From positions 62,001 through 126,000 of the forward strand of contig NZ_KZ984448.1 of assembly GCF_003569915.1 (NCBI RefSeq): a stretch of 64,000 nt of DNA, read 5' to 3'. The position numbers and the translations under genes are program-made. Below are positions 54,405-64,000 of this stretch, in pieces; within the stretch, counting starts at the first letter, position 1; every line of letters starts with the position of its first letter. This stretch comes from Comamonas testosteroni. GTDB taxonomy: Bacteria > Pseudomonadota > Gammaproteobacteria > Burkholderiales > Burkholderiaceae_C. The notes beneath the pieces are model-generated. The model was not told where the DNA came from and did no database searches. It saw only the letters and a program-made list of their open reading frames with translations.

Positions 54405-56906
54405 ATGCTGCCCCGCCGCAACCCTATTTCACCACCGGTGCGCCTTTCATGGATGGCGCCGCTATGGGGCTGCGTGCTGGGCGCTGCGTGGCAGGTGACG
54501 CAGGCGCGGCTGTGGAGCCAGTCTGCCTATCTGGCCTTGATGGGGCTGGGTCTGGCGCTGTGCCTGCTGGTTGCTCTGCTGTGCCGCAAACCGTGGTTGA
54601 GCTGGCTGATGCTCATGGCCGCAGCCGCCTGCTGCGTGGCCGCGCTTACCGGCTGGCGCGCGCATGCCTATCTGGCCAACACCTTGCCCAAGGCGCTGGA
54701 GTCTGTGGATTTGCAAGTCGAAGGCACGGTGGCATCGATGCTGCAAAACAGCGTCAACGGCCAGCGCTGGCGCTTTGTGGTCGATAGTGCGCCATCGAGT
54801 GCGCCGCCGGGCGTGCCGCACTTGCTGGAGCTGTCCTGGTACGGCCCCTATGGGCAGGAACTTGATGCCAGCCAGCTATTGCTGCCCGCGTGGAGCGGCG
54901 GCATGGCGCTCAGCCCTAGCCAGCGTTGGCGCTTTACCGTGCGCATCAAGCGGCCTCACGGCGCGCGCAATCCGCATGGGTTTGACTATGAGTTGCAGGC
55001 TTTTGAGCAAGGTGTGCAGGCCACGGGCTATGTGCGTGATCAGCCTGCGCCGCAGTTGCTGGAAGTCACCACGCAATACCCGGTGCAGCGTGCCCGCCAG
55101 TGGCTGCGGGATCGCATTCGCAATGAGGCAGGGCGTTTGCAAAGCTGGTGGCCTGGCATATCGGCAGACCGGCAGCAGGCCGCGCTGGGCGTGATTGCCG
55201 CTCTGGCCGTGGGCGACCAGCAAGCCATTGAGCGCGCGGACTGGACGGTGTTTCGCCAGACGGGCGTCGCCCACCTCGTCAGCATCTCAGGTTTGCATAT
55301 CACGATGTTTGCGTGGCTCGCGGCACTGATCGTGGGACGGCTTTGGCGCTTGAGCGCCCGTGCCTGCCGCATCTGGCCTGCGCCGCGTGCGGCTTTGCTG
55401 GCGGGTGTTGCGCTGGCCACTGCCTATGCCTTGTTCAGCGGCTGGGGCCTGCCCGCGCAGCGCACGGTCTGCATGCTGGCGGTGGTTGCCGTTCTGCAAT
55501 GGCTTGGTGTGCGCTGGCCCTGGGCCAGTGTCTGGTTGCTGGCGCTGGCGGTTGTGGTGGTGCTGGATCCATGGGCGCTGTGGCAGGCCGGTTTCTGGCT
55601 CAGTTTTGTCGCGGTAGGTGTGTTGCTTGCTACGGATTCAGGAGCTACCAGCGTAAAATATGAAAGGACTAACGGCCGATTTCTCTCAAAACTGCATGCT
55701 TTGGGGCGAGAGCAATGGCTGATCTCGCTGGCCCTGGCGCCGCTCGGCTTGCTGCTGTTCGGGCAAGTCTCCATCGTGGGTCTGCTGGCCAATCTGGTCG
55801 CCATACCCTGGGTCACGCTGGTGGTCACTCCGCTGGCTTTGCTGGCCGCGCTTGTGCCCATGGCTGCCGCTGCGGCGGCGCTGGCCATGCTGCCCTTGAT
55901 GGCGCTTTTGCAATGGCTGGCCACCATGCCTTGGGCGGTATGGGCTTTGCCGCAGCCCGCCTGGTGGGCCAGTGTGCTGGCCATCGCCGCGGGTTTGCTG
56001 CTGATCGCTCCACTGCCTATGCGGCTCAGGCTGGTGGCGGCACTGTTTGCCTTGCCGGCTCTGCTCTGGCCTTTGAGTTGGCCGAGATGGGGCGAGTTTG
56101 AACTGCTGGCAGCTGATATCGGCCAAGGCAATGCCGTCATCATCAGCACGGCGGCTCATCGCATGCTGTATGACGCAGGGCCGCAATACAGCTTGCGCAG
56201 CGATGCCGGGGAACGCGTGCTGCTGCCGCTGCTGGCCGCGCAGGGCATGCGGCTGAGCGCCATGATGCTTAGCCACAGCGATATTGACCATACCGGCGGA
56301 GCTTTGGCCGTCAAAGCGGCTCAACAGGGCATGCAGGTCTGGGGTTCTGATTCGGTCATGGAAGACCCCAAGCTCGTGGCGCTCGCTCCCGTGCAGCGTT
56401 GCACGCAAGGCCAACGCTGGCAATGGGCTGGCGTGGATTTTGAGGTTCTGCACCCACCGCCCGGCGACGAATGGCTGAATGGGCGCAAGGCCAAGCCCAA
56501 CTTCGGCAGCTGTGTGCTGCGCATTCGCTCGGCCAGCGGGCGCGTGGCCATTCTGGCCGGTGATATCGAAGCCGCGCAGGAGCAGCAGTTGCTGCAGGCC
56601 GGTCTGAATGCTCCGGTGGACTGGCTGCTGGTGCCGCACCATGGCAGCAAGACCTCATCGACGGTGCCCTGGGTGCAGGCGCTGCAGCCGCGCTGGGCCA
56701 TGGTGCAGGCCGGGTATCTGAACCGCTTTGGCCACCCGGTGCCATCCGTGATTGAGCGCTATCACGCGGCGGGCAGTCAGGTGGTGATGCAGGAGCGCTG
56801 CGGCGCTGCGCTGTGGAATTCGGCGCGGCCACAAAGTTTGCAATGCGAGCGGCAGATTCGGGCGCATTATTGGGATGTACATGCTGCTTCTGCAGACCCG
56901 CGATAG
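54405..56906 (+). CDS. comEC: DNA internalization protein ComEC/Rec2
   Basis: An 833-residue membrane channel for DNA uptake. It contains N-terminal membrane segments, the DUF4131 region (about 60-200), the Competence domain (about 240-530; FRQTGVAHLVSISGLHITMF) and a C-terminal metallo-beta-lactamase-like domain (about 565-815; LAADIGQGNAVIIS, SHSDIDHTGG, VPHHGSKTSS). ATG 54405 is immediately preceded by an in-frame GTG at 54402. A short hydrophilic insert (TDSGATSVKYERTNGRFLSK) inside the membrane domain is encoded by a family B repeat at 55636-55682. Confidence 0.94.
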   Translation: MLPRRNPISPPVRLSWMAPLWGCVLGAAWQVTQARLWSQSAYLALMGLGLALCLLVALLCRKPWLSWLMLMAAAACCVAALTGWRAHAYLANTLPKALESVDLQVEGTVASMLQNSVNGQRWRFVVDSAPSSAPPGVPHLLELSWYGPYGQELDASQLLLPAWSGGMALSPSQRWRFTVRIKRPHGARNPHGFDYELQAFEQGVQATGYVRDQPAPQLLEVTTQYPVQRARQWLRDRIRNEAGRLQSWWPGISADRQQAALGVIAALAVGDQQAIERADWTVFRQTGVAHLVSISGLHITMFAWLAALIVGRLWRLSARACRIWPAPRAALLAGVALATAYALFSGWGLPAQRTVCMLAVVAVLQWLGVRWPWASVWLLALAVVVVLDPWALWQAGFWLSFVAVGVLLATDSGATSVKYERTNGRFLSKLHALGREQWLISLALAPLGLLLFGQVSIVGLLANLVAIPWVTLVVTPLALLAALVPMAAAAAALAMLPLMALLQWLATMPWAVWALPQPAWWASVLAIAAGLLLIAPLPMRLRLVAALFALPALLWPLSWPRWGEFELLAADIGQGNAVIISTAAHRMLYDAGPQYSLRSDAGERVLLPLLAAQGMRLSAMMLSHSDIDHTGGALAVKAAQQGMQVWGSDSVMEDPKLVALAPVQRCTQGQRWQWAGVDFEVLHPPPGDEWLNGRKAKPNFGSCVLRIRSASGRVAILAGDIEAAQEQQLLQAGLNAPVDWLLVPHHGSKTSSTVPWVQALQPRWAMVQAGYLNRFGHPVPSVIERYHAAGSQVVMQERCGAALWNSARPQSLQCERQIRAHYWDVHAASADPR
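55636..55682 (+). repeat. Family B repeat inside comEC
   Basis: TCAGGAGCTACCAGCGTAAA, then ATATGAAAGGACTAACGGCC and GATTT align with the reference copy at AGCT, AGC, AAGGACTA, GGC-G and TTT. It is in frame and adds a polar loop between hydrophobic segments. Confidence 0.7.
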
Positions 56907-57065
56907 GAAGTTGGCATGGGGTTTGCATGAATCCCATGCCGTGGTGTAGTCGTTCGGCGGACGCGCACATGCGCTGTTGGCCGGTATCTGCAGAGTCCAG
57001 GCCCTGCGGGGCATGGCTAAACTGAAACAAGCATGGCTCGGGCCGTGCAAAAAAGAGAGGACAGG

Positions 57066-58543
<1,478 letters not shown>

Positions 58544-58544
<1 letters not shown>

Positions 58545-59500
58545 TGCTGTCACGTACCGCAGACCATTTGTACTGGATGTCTCGCTATACCGAGCGCGCG
58601 GAGAACACCGCCCGCATGCTCAGCGTGTCCTATGAAACCGCCATGCTGCCGCAGGCCATTCATGCGCCGCAGCGCGGCTGGCACAGCGTGCTGTCCATCA
58701 GCGAGCTGATACCGGCCTTCAATGCGCGCTACTCCGAGGTGGACCGTGATTCGGTGCTGGAGTTCATGGTGTCCGATGAAGGTAACCCCTCTTCCATCTT
58801 TACCTGCCTGAAGGCCGCGCGGGAGAACGCGCGAGCCGTGCGCGGAGCGCTGACCACCGAGTCCTGGGAGACGCAGAACCAGACTTGGCTGGCGCTGCAG
58901 CGCAACTTTGGCAAGGATGCCTGGAAGAAGGACCCCGCGCAGTTCTTCGAATGGGTCAAGTACCGCTCGCATCTGTGGCGTGGTGTGTCACTGGGCACCA
59001 TGCTCAAGGACGAGGCGTTGCACTTTGTGCGCCTGGGCACGTTTGTCGAGCGGGCCGACAACACGGCGCGGCTGCTCGATGTGAAGTTCCATTCCATCGA
59101 GCGCGACTACCACGGTACACCGCGTGGCCGTGCCATGATGAACTTTGACTTCTACCACTGGAGCGCGCTGCTGCGCAGCGTCTCGGCCTTCGAGGTCTAC
59201 CGCAAGGTCTACCGCGATGTGATCACGCCCGAGCGCGTGGCGGAGCTGCTGATGCTGCGCGGGGATATGCCGCGTTCGCTGCTGGCCAGCATGCGCGAGG
59301 TGGTCAAGAACCTGGAGCGGGTAAGCAACGACCACTCCGACGAAACCTTGCGCAAGGCGGGGCGCCTGCTGGCGGATCTGCAATATGGCCGCATCGACGA
59401 GATTCTGACCACGGGCCTGCATGCCTACCTGACGCAGTTTCTCGACCGCATCAACGACCTGGGCTCAGGCATTAGTCACGACTTCCTGATGCCAAGCTGA
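58544..59500 (+). CDS. Alpha-E domain-containing protein
   Basis: A 318-residue all-helical alpha-E (DUF403) protein. The family start LSRTADHLYWMSRYTERAEN is present, and repeated acidic/aromatic helices follow (LGTFVERADNTARLLDVKFH near 165). It is the standard partner of the circularly permuted ATP-grasp protein and is translationally coupled to it. The pair is thought to modify an unknown peptide. A terminator follows. Confidence 0.93.
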
Positions 59501-59516
59501 GTACGTTGCTACTAAA

Positions 59517-59552
59517 ACAAAAGCGGTCCTCAAGGGACCGCTTTGCTTTAGG
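59517..59552 (+). terminator. Terminator after the alpha-E gene
   Basis: AAAGCGGTCC, loop TCAA, GGGACCGCTTT, then GCTTT. The A-run before the stem allows partial use by the convergent bacterioferritin gene. Confidence 0.85.
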
Positions 59553-59567
59553 GGCAGTGTTGCCGAA

Positions 59568-60044
59568 TTATTCGATCTCGCCCATCAGCGACTGCAGATA
59601 GTTCTGCGTGCCCACCTTGTCGATCAGATCGATCTGGGTTTCCAGGAAGTCGATGTGCTCTTCGGTATCGTCCAGAATCTTTTGCAGCAGATCGCGCGAG
59701 ACATAGTCACGCACGGATTCGCAGTGGGCAATGCCGTCCTTGATGGTTTGCTGCGCAGCTTGCTCCAGGCGCAGGTCGCAGGCCAGCGCTTCTGGCACGT
59801 CCTCACCGATCTGCAGCTTGCCCAGGTCCTGCAGATTGGGCAGGCCGTCGAGCATGAAGATGCGGTCCATCAGCCAGTCGGCGTGCTTCATCTCGCCGAT
59901 GGATTCTTCGTATTCCTTCTTGGCCAGCTTGTCGAAGCCCCAGTGCTTGTACATGCGGTAGTGCAGAAAGTACTGGTTGATGGCGGTCAGTTCGTTCTTG
60001 AGCTGGGCTTGCAGCCAGGAAATGACTTGTGCGTCACCTTTCAT
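59568..60044 (-). CDS. bfr: Bacterioferritin
   Basis: A 158-residue bacterioferritin. The heme ligand Met52 (GEMKHADWL) and ferroxidase ligands Glu18, Glu51 and His54 are in place, with later Glu/His ligands in [11 protein letters not shown]. It stores iron as ferric mineral in a 24-mer. ATG at 60044 ([12 protein letters not shown]) is the family start. It lies beside ahpC, ahpF and an iron receptor gene, consistent with combined iron and peroxide defence. Confidence 0.95.
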   Translation of the reverse strand: MKGDAQVISWLQAQLKNELTAINQYFLHYRMYKHWGFDKLAKKEYEESIGEMKHADWLMDRIFMLDGLPNLQDLGKLQIGEDVPEALACDLRLEQAAQQTIKDGIAHCESVRDYVSRDLLQKILDDTEEHIDFLETQIDLIDKVGTQNYLQSLMGEIE

Positions 60045-60450
60045 GGTGGGACTCCTTCTCGGGCAGTTGTTGTTGGCGTCAATTGTCCATGCTTTATGAG
60101 GCAAATCAAACAAAGTCCATGCCTTGGCGGATTGGCTGCATCTGATGCGCGTTCTCGTTTAGCTTACGTACTGTTGGGGCGTAGCAAGCATGCATTGAAC
60201 TCTCAGATTGACAAGGTGATGACAACAAAAACTATGAACGTGATTAAGCATGTCATTCTTGAAAATCAGGAATTCGCCCCAAAATAGGAGGTTGAGCTGC
60301 ACGAGAGAGTGCAGCTTGAATCCAGGATTTCTGACACCAGAGATTTATAGCTTTTGACAATCGATGATATGCAATCAATTGATTGGATTGATCTATCAAT
60401 AAAGCCTAAACTTTCTCCTGTCTTCAATCACTAACCACAAGGAAACAGCA
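60045..60450. other. Gene-free spacer between bfr and ahpC
   Basis: No coding frame is supported. The ahpC-proximal 110 bp are AT-rich and contain the palindromes and OxyR-like spacing described separately; the bfr-proximal part holds the bfr leader (GAAGGAG ribosome site). Confidence 0.5.
60347..60400 (+). promoter_or_regulatory. Operator-like region upstream of ahpC
   Basis: CAATCAATTGATTG at 60372-60385 is a perfect 14-bp palindrome and is followed at once by ATTGATCTATCAAT at 60387-60400, a second 6-bp-arm palindrome. A weak OxyR pattern overlaps: ATAG-N7-CAAT-N7-ATGC-N7-TGAT from 60347 matches the spacing of the OxyR site in 11 of 16 key bases. TTGACA at 60354-60359 could be a -35. Confidence 0.4.
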
Positions 60451-61014
60451 ATGTCCGTGCTCAACACCAAAATCAAGCCTTTCTCCACTCAAGCCTTCAA
60501 GGGCGGCAAGTTCATCGAAGTGACCGAGAAGGACGTCCTGGGCAAGTGGGCCGTGTTCTTCTTCTACCCCGCTGACTTCACCTTCGTGTGCCCCACAGAA
60601 CTGGGCGACGTGGCTGACCACTACGCTGAACTGCAAAAGCTGGGCGTGGAAGTCTATTCCGTGTCCACCGACACGCACTTCGTGCACAAGGCATGGCACG
60701 ACACTTCCGACACCATCGCCAAGATCCAGTACACCATGCTGGGCGACCCCACATGGCAAATCAGCCAGAACTTCGACTGCCTGCGCGAAGGCCAGGGTCT
60801 GGCAGACCGCGCTACCTTCATCGTTGACCCCCAGGGCGTGATCCAGGCTATGGAAATCACTGCCGAAGGCATTGGCCGCAACGCTGAAGACCTGCTGCGC
60901 AAGGTCAAGGCTGCTCAGTACGTGGCTTCTCACCCCGGTGAAGTTTGCCCCGCCAAGTGGAAAGAAGGCGAAGCTACTCTGGCTCCTTCCCTGGACCTGG
61001 TCGGTAAGATCTAA
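60451..61014 (+). CDS. ahpC: Alkyl hydroperoxide reductase peroxiredoxin subunit
   Basis: A 187-residue typical 2-Cys peroxiredoxin. The peroxidatic Cys lies in [15 protein letters not shown] and the resolving Cys in [10 protein letters not shown]. It reduces H2O2 and organic peroxides and is recycled by AhpF. AAGGAAA precedes the ATG. Codon use is strongly biased (CTG, GGC, AAG), as in highly expressed genes. A terminator separates it from ahpF, so ahpF may be read only partly from the ahpC promoter. Confidence 0.97.
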   Translation: MSVLNTKIKPFSTQAFKGGKFIEVTEKDVLGKWAVFFFYPADFTFVCPTELGDVADHYAELQKLGVEVYSVSTDTHFVHKAWHDTSDTIAKIQYTMLGDPTWQISQNFDCLREGQGLADRATFIVDPQGVIQAMEITAEGIGRNAEDLLRKVKAAQYVASHPGEVCPAKWKEGEATLAPSLDLVGKI

Positions 61015-61046
61015 GCTAGCCACTATTCACAGTTGAACTGTTGAAG

Positions 61047-61080
61047 ACGCCCGGGTGCCTGGCGCCCGGGCTTTTTTTAT
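61047..61080 (+). terminator. Terminator between ahpC and ahpF
   Basis: GCCCGGG, loop TGCCTGGCG, CCCGGGC, then TTTTTTT, 34 nt after the ahpC stop codon and 42 nt before ahpF. It may act as a partial terminator that sets the AhpC to AhpF ratio. Confidence 0.9.
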
Positions 61081-61121
61081 CCAAAATTTTGCGTTTTTCG
61101 TGTTTCCTGAAGGAGTGACTC

Positions 61122-62678
61122 ATGCTTGACAACAACCTGAAAGCCCAATTGAAAGCCTATCTGGAGCGTCTGCAGCGTCCGGTGGAGCTGGTGGCTTCGC
61201 TGGATGACAGCAAGGGTGCTGCCGAGCTCAAGGAGCTGCTGCAGGAAATCAAGGAACTCAGCGACAAGATCACTGTCGTTGAAAAGAACGATGCAGATGT
61301 GCGTAAGCCATCGTTCCTGATCACCAACCCCGGCGTGGATACCGGCGTGCGCTTTGCCGGCGTGCCTCTGGGTCATGAGTTCACATCGTTGGTGCTGGCG
61401 CTGCTGCAAGTGGGTGGCCATCCTTCCAAGGAATCGGCGGATCTGCTGGAGCAGGTCAAGAACATTGATACACCGCTGCACTTCGAGACCTATTACTCGC
61501 TGTCCTGCCATAACTGCCCGGACGTGGTGCAGGCACTGAACCTGATGTCCGTGCTCAACCCCAAGATCACGCACACCGCGATTGACGGTGGCCTGTTCCA
61601 GAAGGAAGTGGAAGCGCGTGAAGTCATGGGTGTGCCCACCGTGTTTGTGAACGGTGAACGTTTTGGCCAAGGCCGCATGGAGCTGGCCGAGATTGTGGCC
61701 AAGGTCGATACCGGCGCTGCAGCGCGTGAAGCTGAAAAGATTTCTGCCAAGGATGCGTTTGATGTGCTGGTTGTGGGCGGTGGTCCTGCTGGTGCCGCAG
61801 CTGCCATCTATGCAGCGCGCAAGGGCATCCGCACTGGTATTGCTGCTGACCGCATTGGCGGCCAGATGCTGGACACCGTGGACATCGAAAACTTCATTTC
61901 GGTCAACAAGACTGAAGGCCCCAAGCTGTCGGCCGCCATGGAAAACCATATTCGTGACTACGAAGTGGACATCATGGGCCAGCAGCGCGCAGCCAAGCTG
62001 ATTCCCGCTGCGACCGAAGGCGGCCTGATTGAAGTGCAGACCGAAAGCGGCGCTACGCTCAAGGCCAAGACCGTGATCCTGTCCACCGGTGCCCGCTGGC
62101 GCAATATGAATGTGCCCGGTGAAGACCAGTACCGCACCAAGGGCGTGACTTACTGCCCTCACTGCGACGGCCCCCTGTTCAAGGGCAAGGACGTGGCCGT
62201 GATTGGTGGCGGTAACTCGGGCATTGAAGCTGCGATCGATCTGGCCGGTCTGGTCAAGAGCGTCACGGTGCTGGAATTTGCTGGTGAGCTGAAGGCCGAT
62301 GCCGTGCTGCAAAAGAAGTTGGCTTCTCTGCCCAATGTGAAGGTGATCCTGAACGCCCAGACCACTGAAGTGCTTGGCGACGGCAAGAAGGTCACGGGCC
62401 TGAGTTACAAGGACCGTACCAATGACGAGATCAAGCAAGTCGCGCTGGAAGGCATTTTTGTGCAGATCGGTCTGCTGCCCAATACCGACTGGCTCAAGGG
62501 CACGGTGGAGCTGACTCGCTTTGGCGAAATCATGATCAACGCCAAGGGCGAGACCAATTTGCCCGGCGTGTTTGCGGCCGGTGACTGCACCAATGTGCCG
62601 TTCAAGCAGATCATCATTGCCGCAGGTGCCGGTGCTACGGCTGCGCTGTCGGCTTTTGATCATCTGATCCGCCACTAA
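61122..62678 (+). CDS. ahpF: Alkyl hydroperoxide reductase flavoprotein subunit
   Basis: A 518-residue AhpF. The N-terminal tandem thioredoxin-like domain (about 1-200) carries the Cxx[13 protein letters not shown]. The FAD/NADH thioredoxin-reductase-like domain (about 210-518) has [14 protein letters not shown], the redox pair CPHCDGPLF, the NADH site [12 protein letters not shown] and the FAD motif [13 protein letters not shown]. It passes electrons from NADH to AhpC. AGGAG precedes the ATG. Confidence 0.97.
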   Translation: MLDNNLKAQLKAYLERLQRPVELVASLDDSKGAAELKELLQEIKELSDKITVVEKNDADVRKPSFLITNPGVDTGVRFAGVPLGHEFTSLVLALLQVGGHPSKESADLLEQVKNIDTPLHFETYYSLSCHNCPDVVQALNLMSVLNPKITHTAIDGGLFQKEVEAREVMGVPTVFVNGERFGQGRMELAEIVAKVDTGAAAREAEKISAKDAFDVLVVGGGPAGAAAAIYAARKGIRTGIAADRIGGQMLDTVDIENFISVNKTEGPKLSAAMENHIRDYEVDIMGQQRAAKLIPAATEGGLIEVQTESGATLKAKTVILSTGARWRNMNVPGEDQYRTKGVTYCPHCDGPLFKGKDVAVIGGGNSGIEAAIDLAGLVKSVTVLEFAGELKADAVLQKKLASLPNVKVILNAQTTEVLGDGKKVTGLSYKDRTNDEIKQVALEGIFVQIGLLPNTDWLKGTVELTRFGEIMINAKGETNLPGVFAAGDCTNVPFKQIIIAAGAGATAALSAFDHLIRH

Positions 62679-62680
62679 GC

Positions 62681-62730
62681 ATCAAACAGCACGCAAGTCT
62701 TTAAGTTATTTGCGCTGTTTGCTATCAAAT
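62681..62730 (-). repeat. Family B AT-rich repeat between ahpF and its terminator
   Basis: On the minus strand GATTTGATAGCAAACAGCGC, then AAATAACTTAAAGACTTGCG and TGCTGTTTGA. Third case of the order stop codon, reversed family B copy, terminator. Confidence 0.75.
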
Positions 62731-62758
62731 CAGGACTGCTTCGGCAGTCCTTTTTTGT
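62731..62758 (+). terminator. Terminator after ahpF
   Basis: AGGACTGC-TTCG-GCAGTCCT followed by TTTTTTG; UUCG-like tetraloop. Confidence 0.95.
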
Positions 62759-62811
62759 TGGCAGATGCTGTTTGCAAAAGCTGCTTTTCACTTTGGTGCA
62801 AAGTGCTTTTG

Positions 62812-62840
62812 TTTGCTATTGAGAATTATTCGCATATACT
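62812..62840 (+). promoter_or_regulatory. Fur-box promoter of the TonB receptor gene
   Basis: TGAGAATTATTCGCA at 62820-62834 matches the 7-1-7 Fur consensus (TGATAAT-N-ATTATCA) in 11 of 14 positions. It lies between a -35-like TTTGCT (62812-62817) and a -10 TATACT (62835-62840) with 17-bp spacing, so Fur-Fe2+ binding would block RNA polymerase when iron is plentiful. Confidence 0.75.
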
Positions 62841-62945
62841 GGAGGCCAATCAGCCAGCAAATGCAGTGCCAGCGGCGGACATGTTTCCGTTCAGCCATCC
62901 ACAAGCCAGCTCTTATCCATTCAATGAATCAAGAGGGTTTCTGGT

Positions 62946-64000
62946 ATGGCATCCGCCGCCACTATGCATTCCTGCGCCTCTCGTGCGCCGCTTTCTCCGT
63001 TTCACCCCCTGGCCCTGGCTTGTGCGCTGACTTGCGCATCCTTTGCCGCACAGGCCCAGCAGACAACTGACAGCACCGGCGTCGTTCGCGTCGCTGCCGC
63101 CCATGCGGACCGCAATGCACCCGTCATGAAAGACGTGGTGGTCAGCGCATCGCGTGATGAGCAGGACGCCGACAGCCTGCCCATGAGCATCGATGTCATC
63201 GACGCCAAGCAGATGGAAGAAGGGCAGATCAGCGATATCCGCGAGCTGGCCGACAAGCTGCCCAACGTCGATGTGCCGCGCAGCCCGGCGCGCTTTTCGC
63301 TGGCAGGCTTGTCCACCGGGCGTGAGCAGAACAGCAGCTTCAATATTCGCGGTCTGGAAGGCAACCGCGTGCTGATGCTGGTGGATGGCGTGCGCCTGCC
63401 GCGCAGCTATTCCTTCAGCGCCAATGCTTTTGGCCGCGACTATCTGGATCTGGGCTTGGTGCAGCGCGTGGAGATTTTGCGCGGCGCTGTGCCTGCGCTC
63501 TATGGCTCGGACGGCATGGGCGGGCTGGTCAACTTCATCACCGTGCAGCCCGATGATTTTCTCAAAGACGGCAAGACGCTGGGCGGGCGCGTGTCGGCCA
63601 GTTATGACGGCTCGGACAACGGCAAGCGTGTGGGGGCCACGCTGGCAGGCCGTGCCAGCCCTGAGTGGAGCTGGTTGATTGCTGCGGGTGTGGGCCGCTC
63701 CAATGAGCTCGAGAGCATGGGGACCAACAAGACGGCGGGTGCCAACCGTACTGCGCCCAATCCTGAAAAAGACAAAAGCACGTCCTTGCTGGGCCGTCTG
63801 GTCTACACGCCATCTGCCGTGCAAAAACATGTGTTCACGCTTGAAGGCGTGGACAAGCGCGCCGACTACGATTTGCTGAGCGCGCGCAGCGCGACGGTGA
63901 CAGACTCCAAGTCCAATACCTCCATGAAGCGCTGGCGCGCCAGCTGGCAGGGCCAGTGGCAGCAGTTGGATACGGCGCTGGCCGATGAGCTCAAGCTGAT
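62946..64000 (+). CDS. TonB-dependent receptor, hemoglobin/transferrin/lactoferrin type, 3' end outside window
   Basis: At least 351 codons from ATG 62946, preceded by AAGAGG. A signal peptide (hydrophobic LALACALTCASFAAQAQ) is followed by the start of the receptor plug: VVVSASRDEQDADSLPMSID, FNIRGLEGNRVLMLVDGVRL, DYLDLGLVQRVEILRGAVPA and LYGSDGMGGLVNFIT. This wording is typical of outer-membrane receptors for heme or host iron proteins (HmuR type). The barrel begins near residue 215 and continues off the window. An in-frame ATG at 62964 is an alternative start. A Fur-box promoter lies 105 nt upstream. Confidence 0.92.
   Translation, partial: MASAATMHSCASRAPLSPFHPLALACALTCASFAAQAQQTTDSTGVVRVAAAHADRNAPVMKDVVVSASRDEQDADSLPMSIDVIDAKQMEEGQISDIRELADKLPNVDVPRSPARFSLAGLSTGREQNSSFNIRGLEGNRVLMLVDGVRLPRSYSFSANAFGRDYLDLGLVQRVEILRGAVPALYGSDGMGGLVNFITVQPDDFLKDGKTLGGRVSASYDGSDNGKRVGATLAGRASPEWSWLIAAGVGRSNELESMGTNKTAGANRTAPNPEKDKSTSLLGRLVYTPSAVQKHVFTLEGVDKRADYDLLSARSATVTDSKSNTSMKRWRASWQGQWQQLDTALADELKL

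Noticed and set aside
60387-60400. ATTGATCTATCAAT as an FNR box
   Set aside because: The spacer between TTGAT and ATCAA is 2 nt; FNR sites need 4 nt.

Overview
The window is about 64 kb of GC-rich chromosome from a betaproteobacterium of the family Comamonadaceae. The best fit is Comamonas, close to C. testosteroni. The main reasons are a four-gene pchA-pchC-pchX-pchF (4-cresol dehydrogenase) cluster, an orphan Bug-type solute receptor, the pyrG-kdsA-eno-ftsB core order, and short AT-rich intergenic repeats that I associate with this family. The genus is an inference from gene content; no rRNA or tRNA gene is present to settle it.

Layout. 1-5.1 kb: a SUKH (SMI1/KNR4) protein and a RecF-like AAA ATPase in one operon, xerD, a Tat-exported molybdopterin-fold protein and a Bug receptor. 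5.2-7.8 kb: two tandem EAL-HDOD signalling genes, the downstream one cut by an in-frame TAG. 8-16 kb: DUF455 ferritin-like protein, gamma-carbonic anhydrase, hslO, a small conserved-looking gene, then ftsB, eno, DUF1330, kdsA and pyrG. 16-22 kb: coaBC, dut, two membrane proteins, a glycine-zipper lipoprotein, a SlyD-like FKBP and a DUF2076 protein. 22-35 kb: an aromatic-catabolism island. It holds two near-identical aldehyde dehydrogenase genes, a complete branched-chain-type ABC transporter, two AraC/FeaR-like regulators and pchACXF. 35-39 kb: the ribosomal oxygenase roxA, an Ala/Asn-repeat lipoprotein, bamC and dapA. 39-45.4 kb: two paralogous WG-type proteins, a methyltransferase, an SDR, a 43-residue membrane protein and an MFS transporter. 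45.6-54 kb: parE, a lytic transglycosylase, parC, a chemoreceptor, pdxY and a RidA protein. 54-59.5 kb: comEC and a circularly permuted ATP-grasp/alpha-E pair. 59.5-64 kb: bacterioferritin, ahpC, ahpF and the start of a Fur-box-controlled TonB receptor for heme or host iron proteins.

How genes work together. PchF/PchC/PchX with PchA would oxidise p-cresol-type compounds to hydroxybenzoate. The ABC transporter and second aldehyde dehydrogenase next door probably feed or extend the same catabolism, with the two AraC proteins as sensors. AhpC/AhpF, bacterioferritin and the iron receptor form a peroxide and iron homeostasis neighbourhood.

Structure not explained by genes. Two dispersed repeat families run through the window. 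Family A is a GC-rich multi-hairpin element (five copies). Every copy sits 0-12 nt beyond the stop codon of a minus-strand gene and in the same polarity relative to that gene, with compensatory changes in a stem. Family B is an AT-rich element of about 45 bp (about ten copies), found between genes, directly in front of terminators, and apparently read through in frame inside four genes. I consider these the least explained signals in the window. Other leads are the TAG-interrupted EAL-HDOD gene, an FNR-type promoter in front of its paralogue, the ATPase-SUKH operon and the WG-protein pair.
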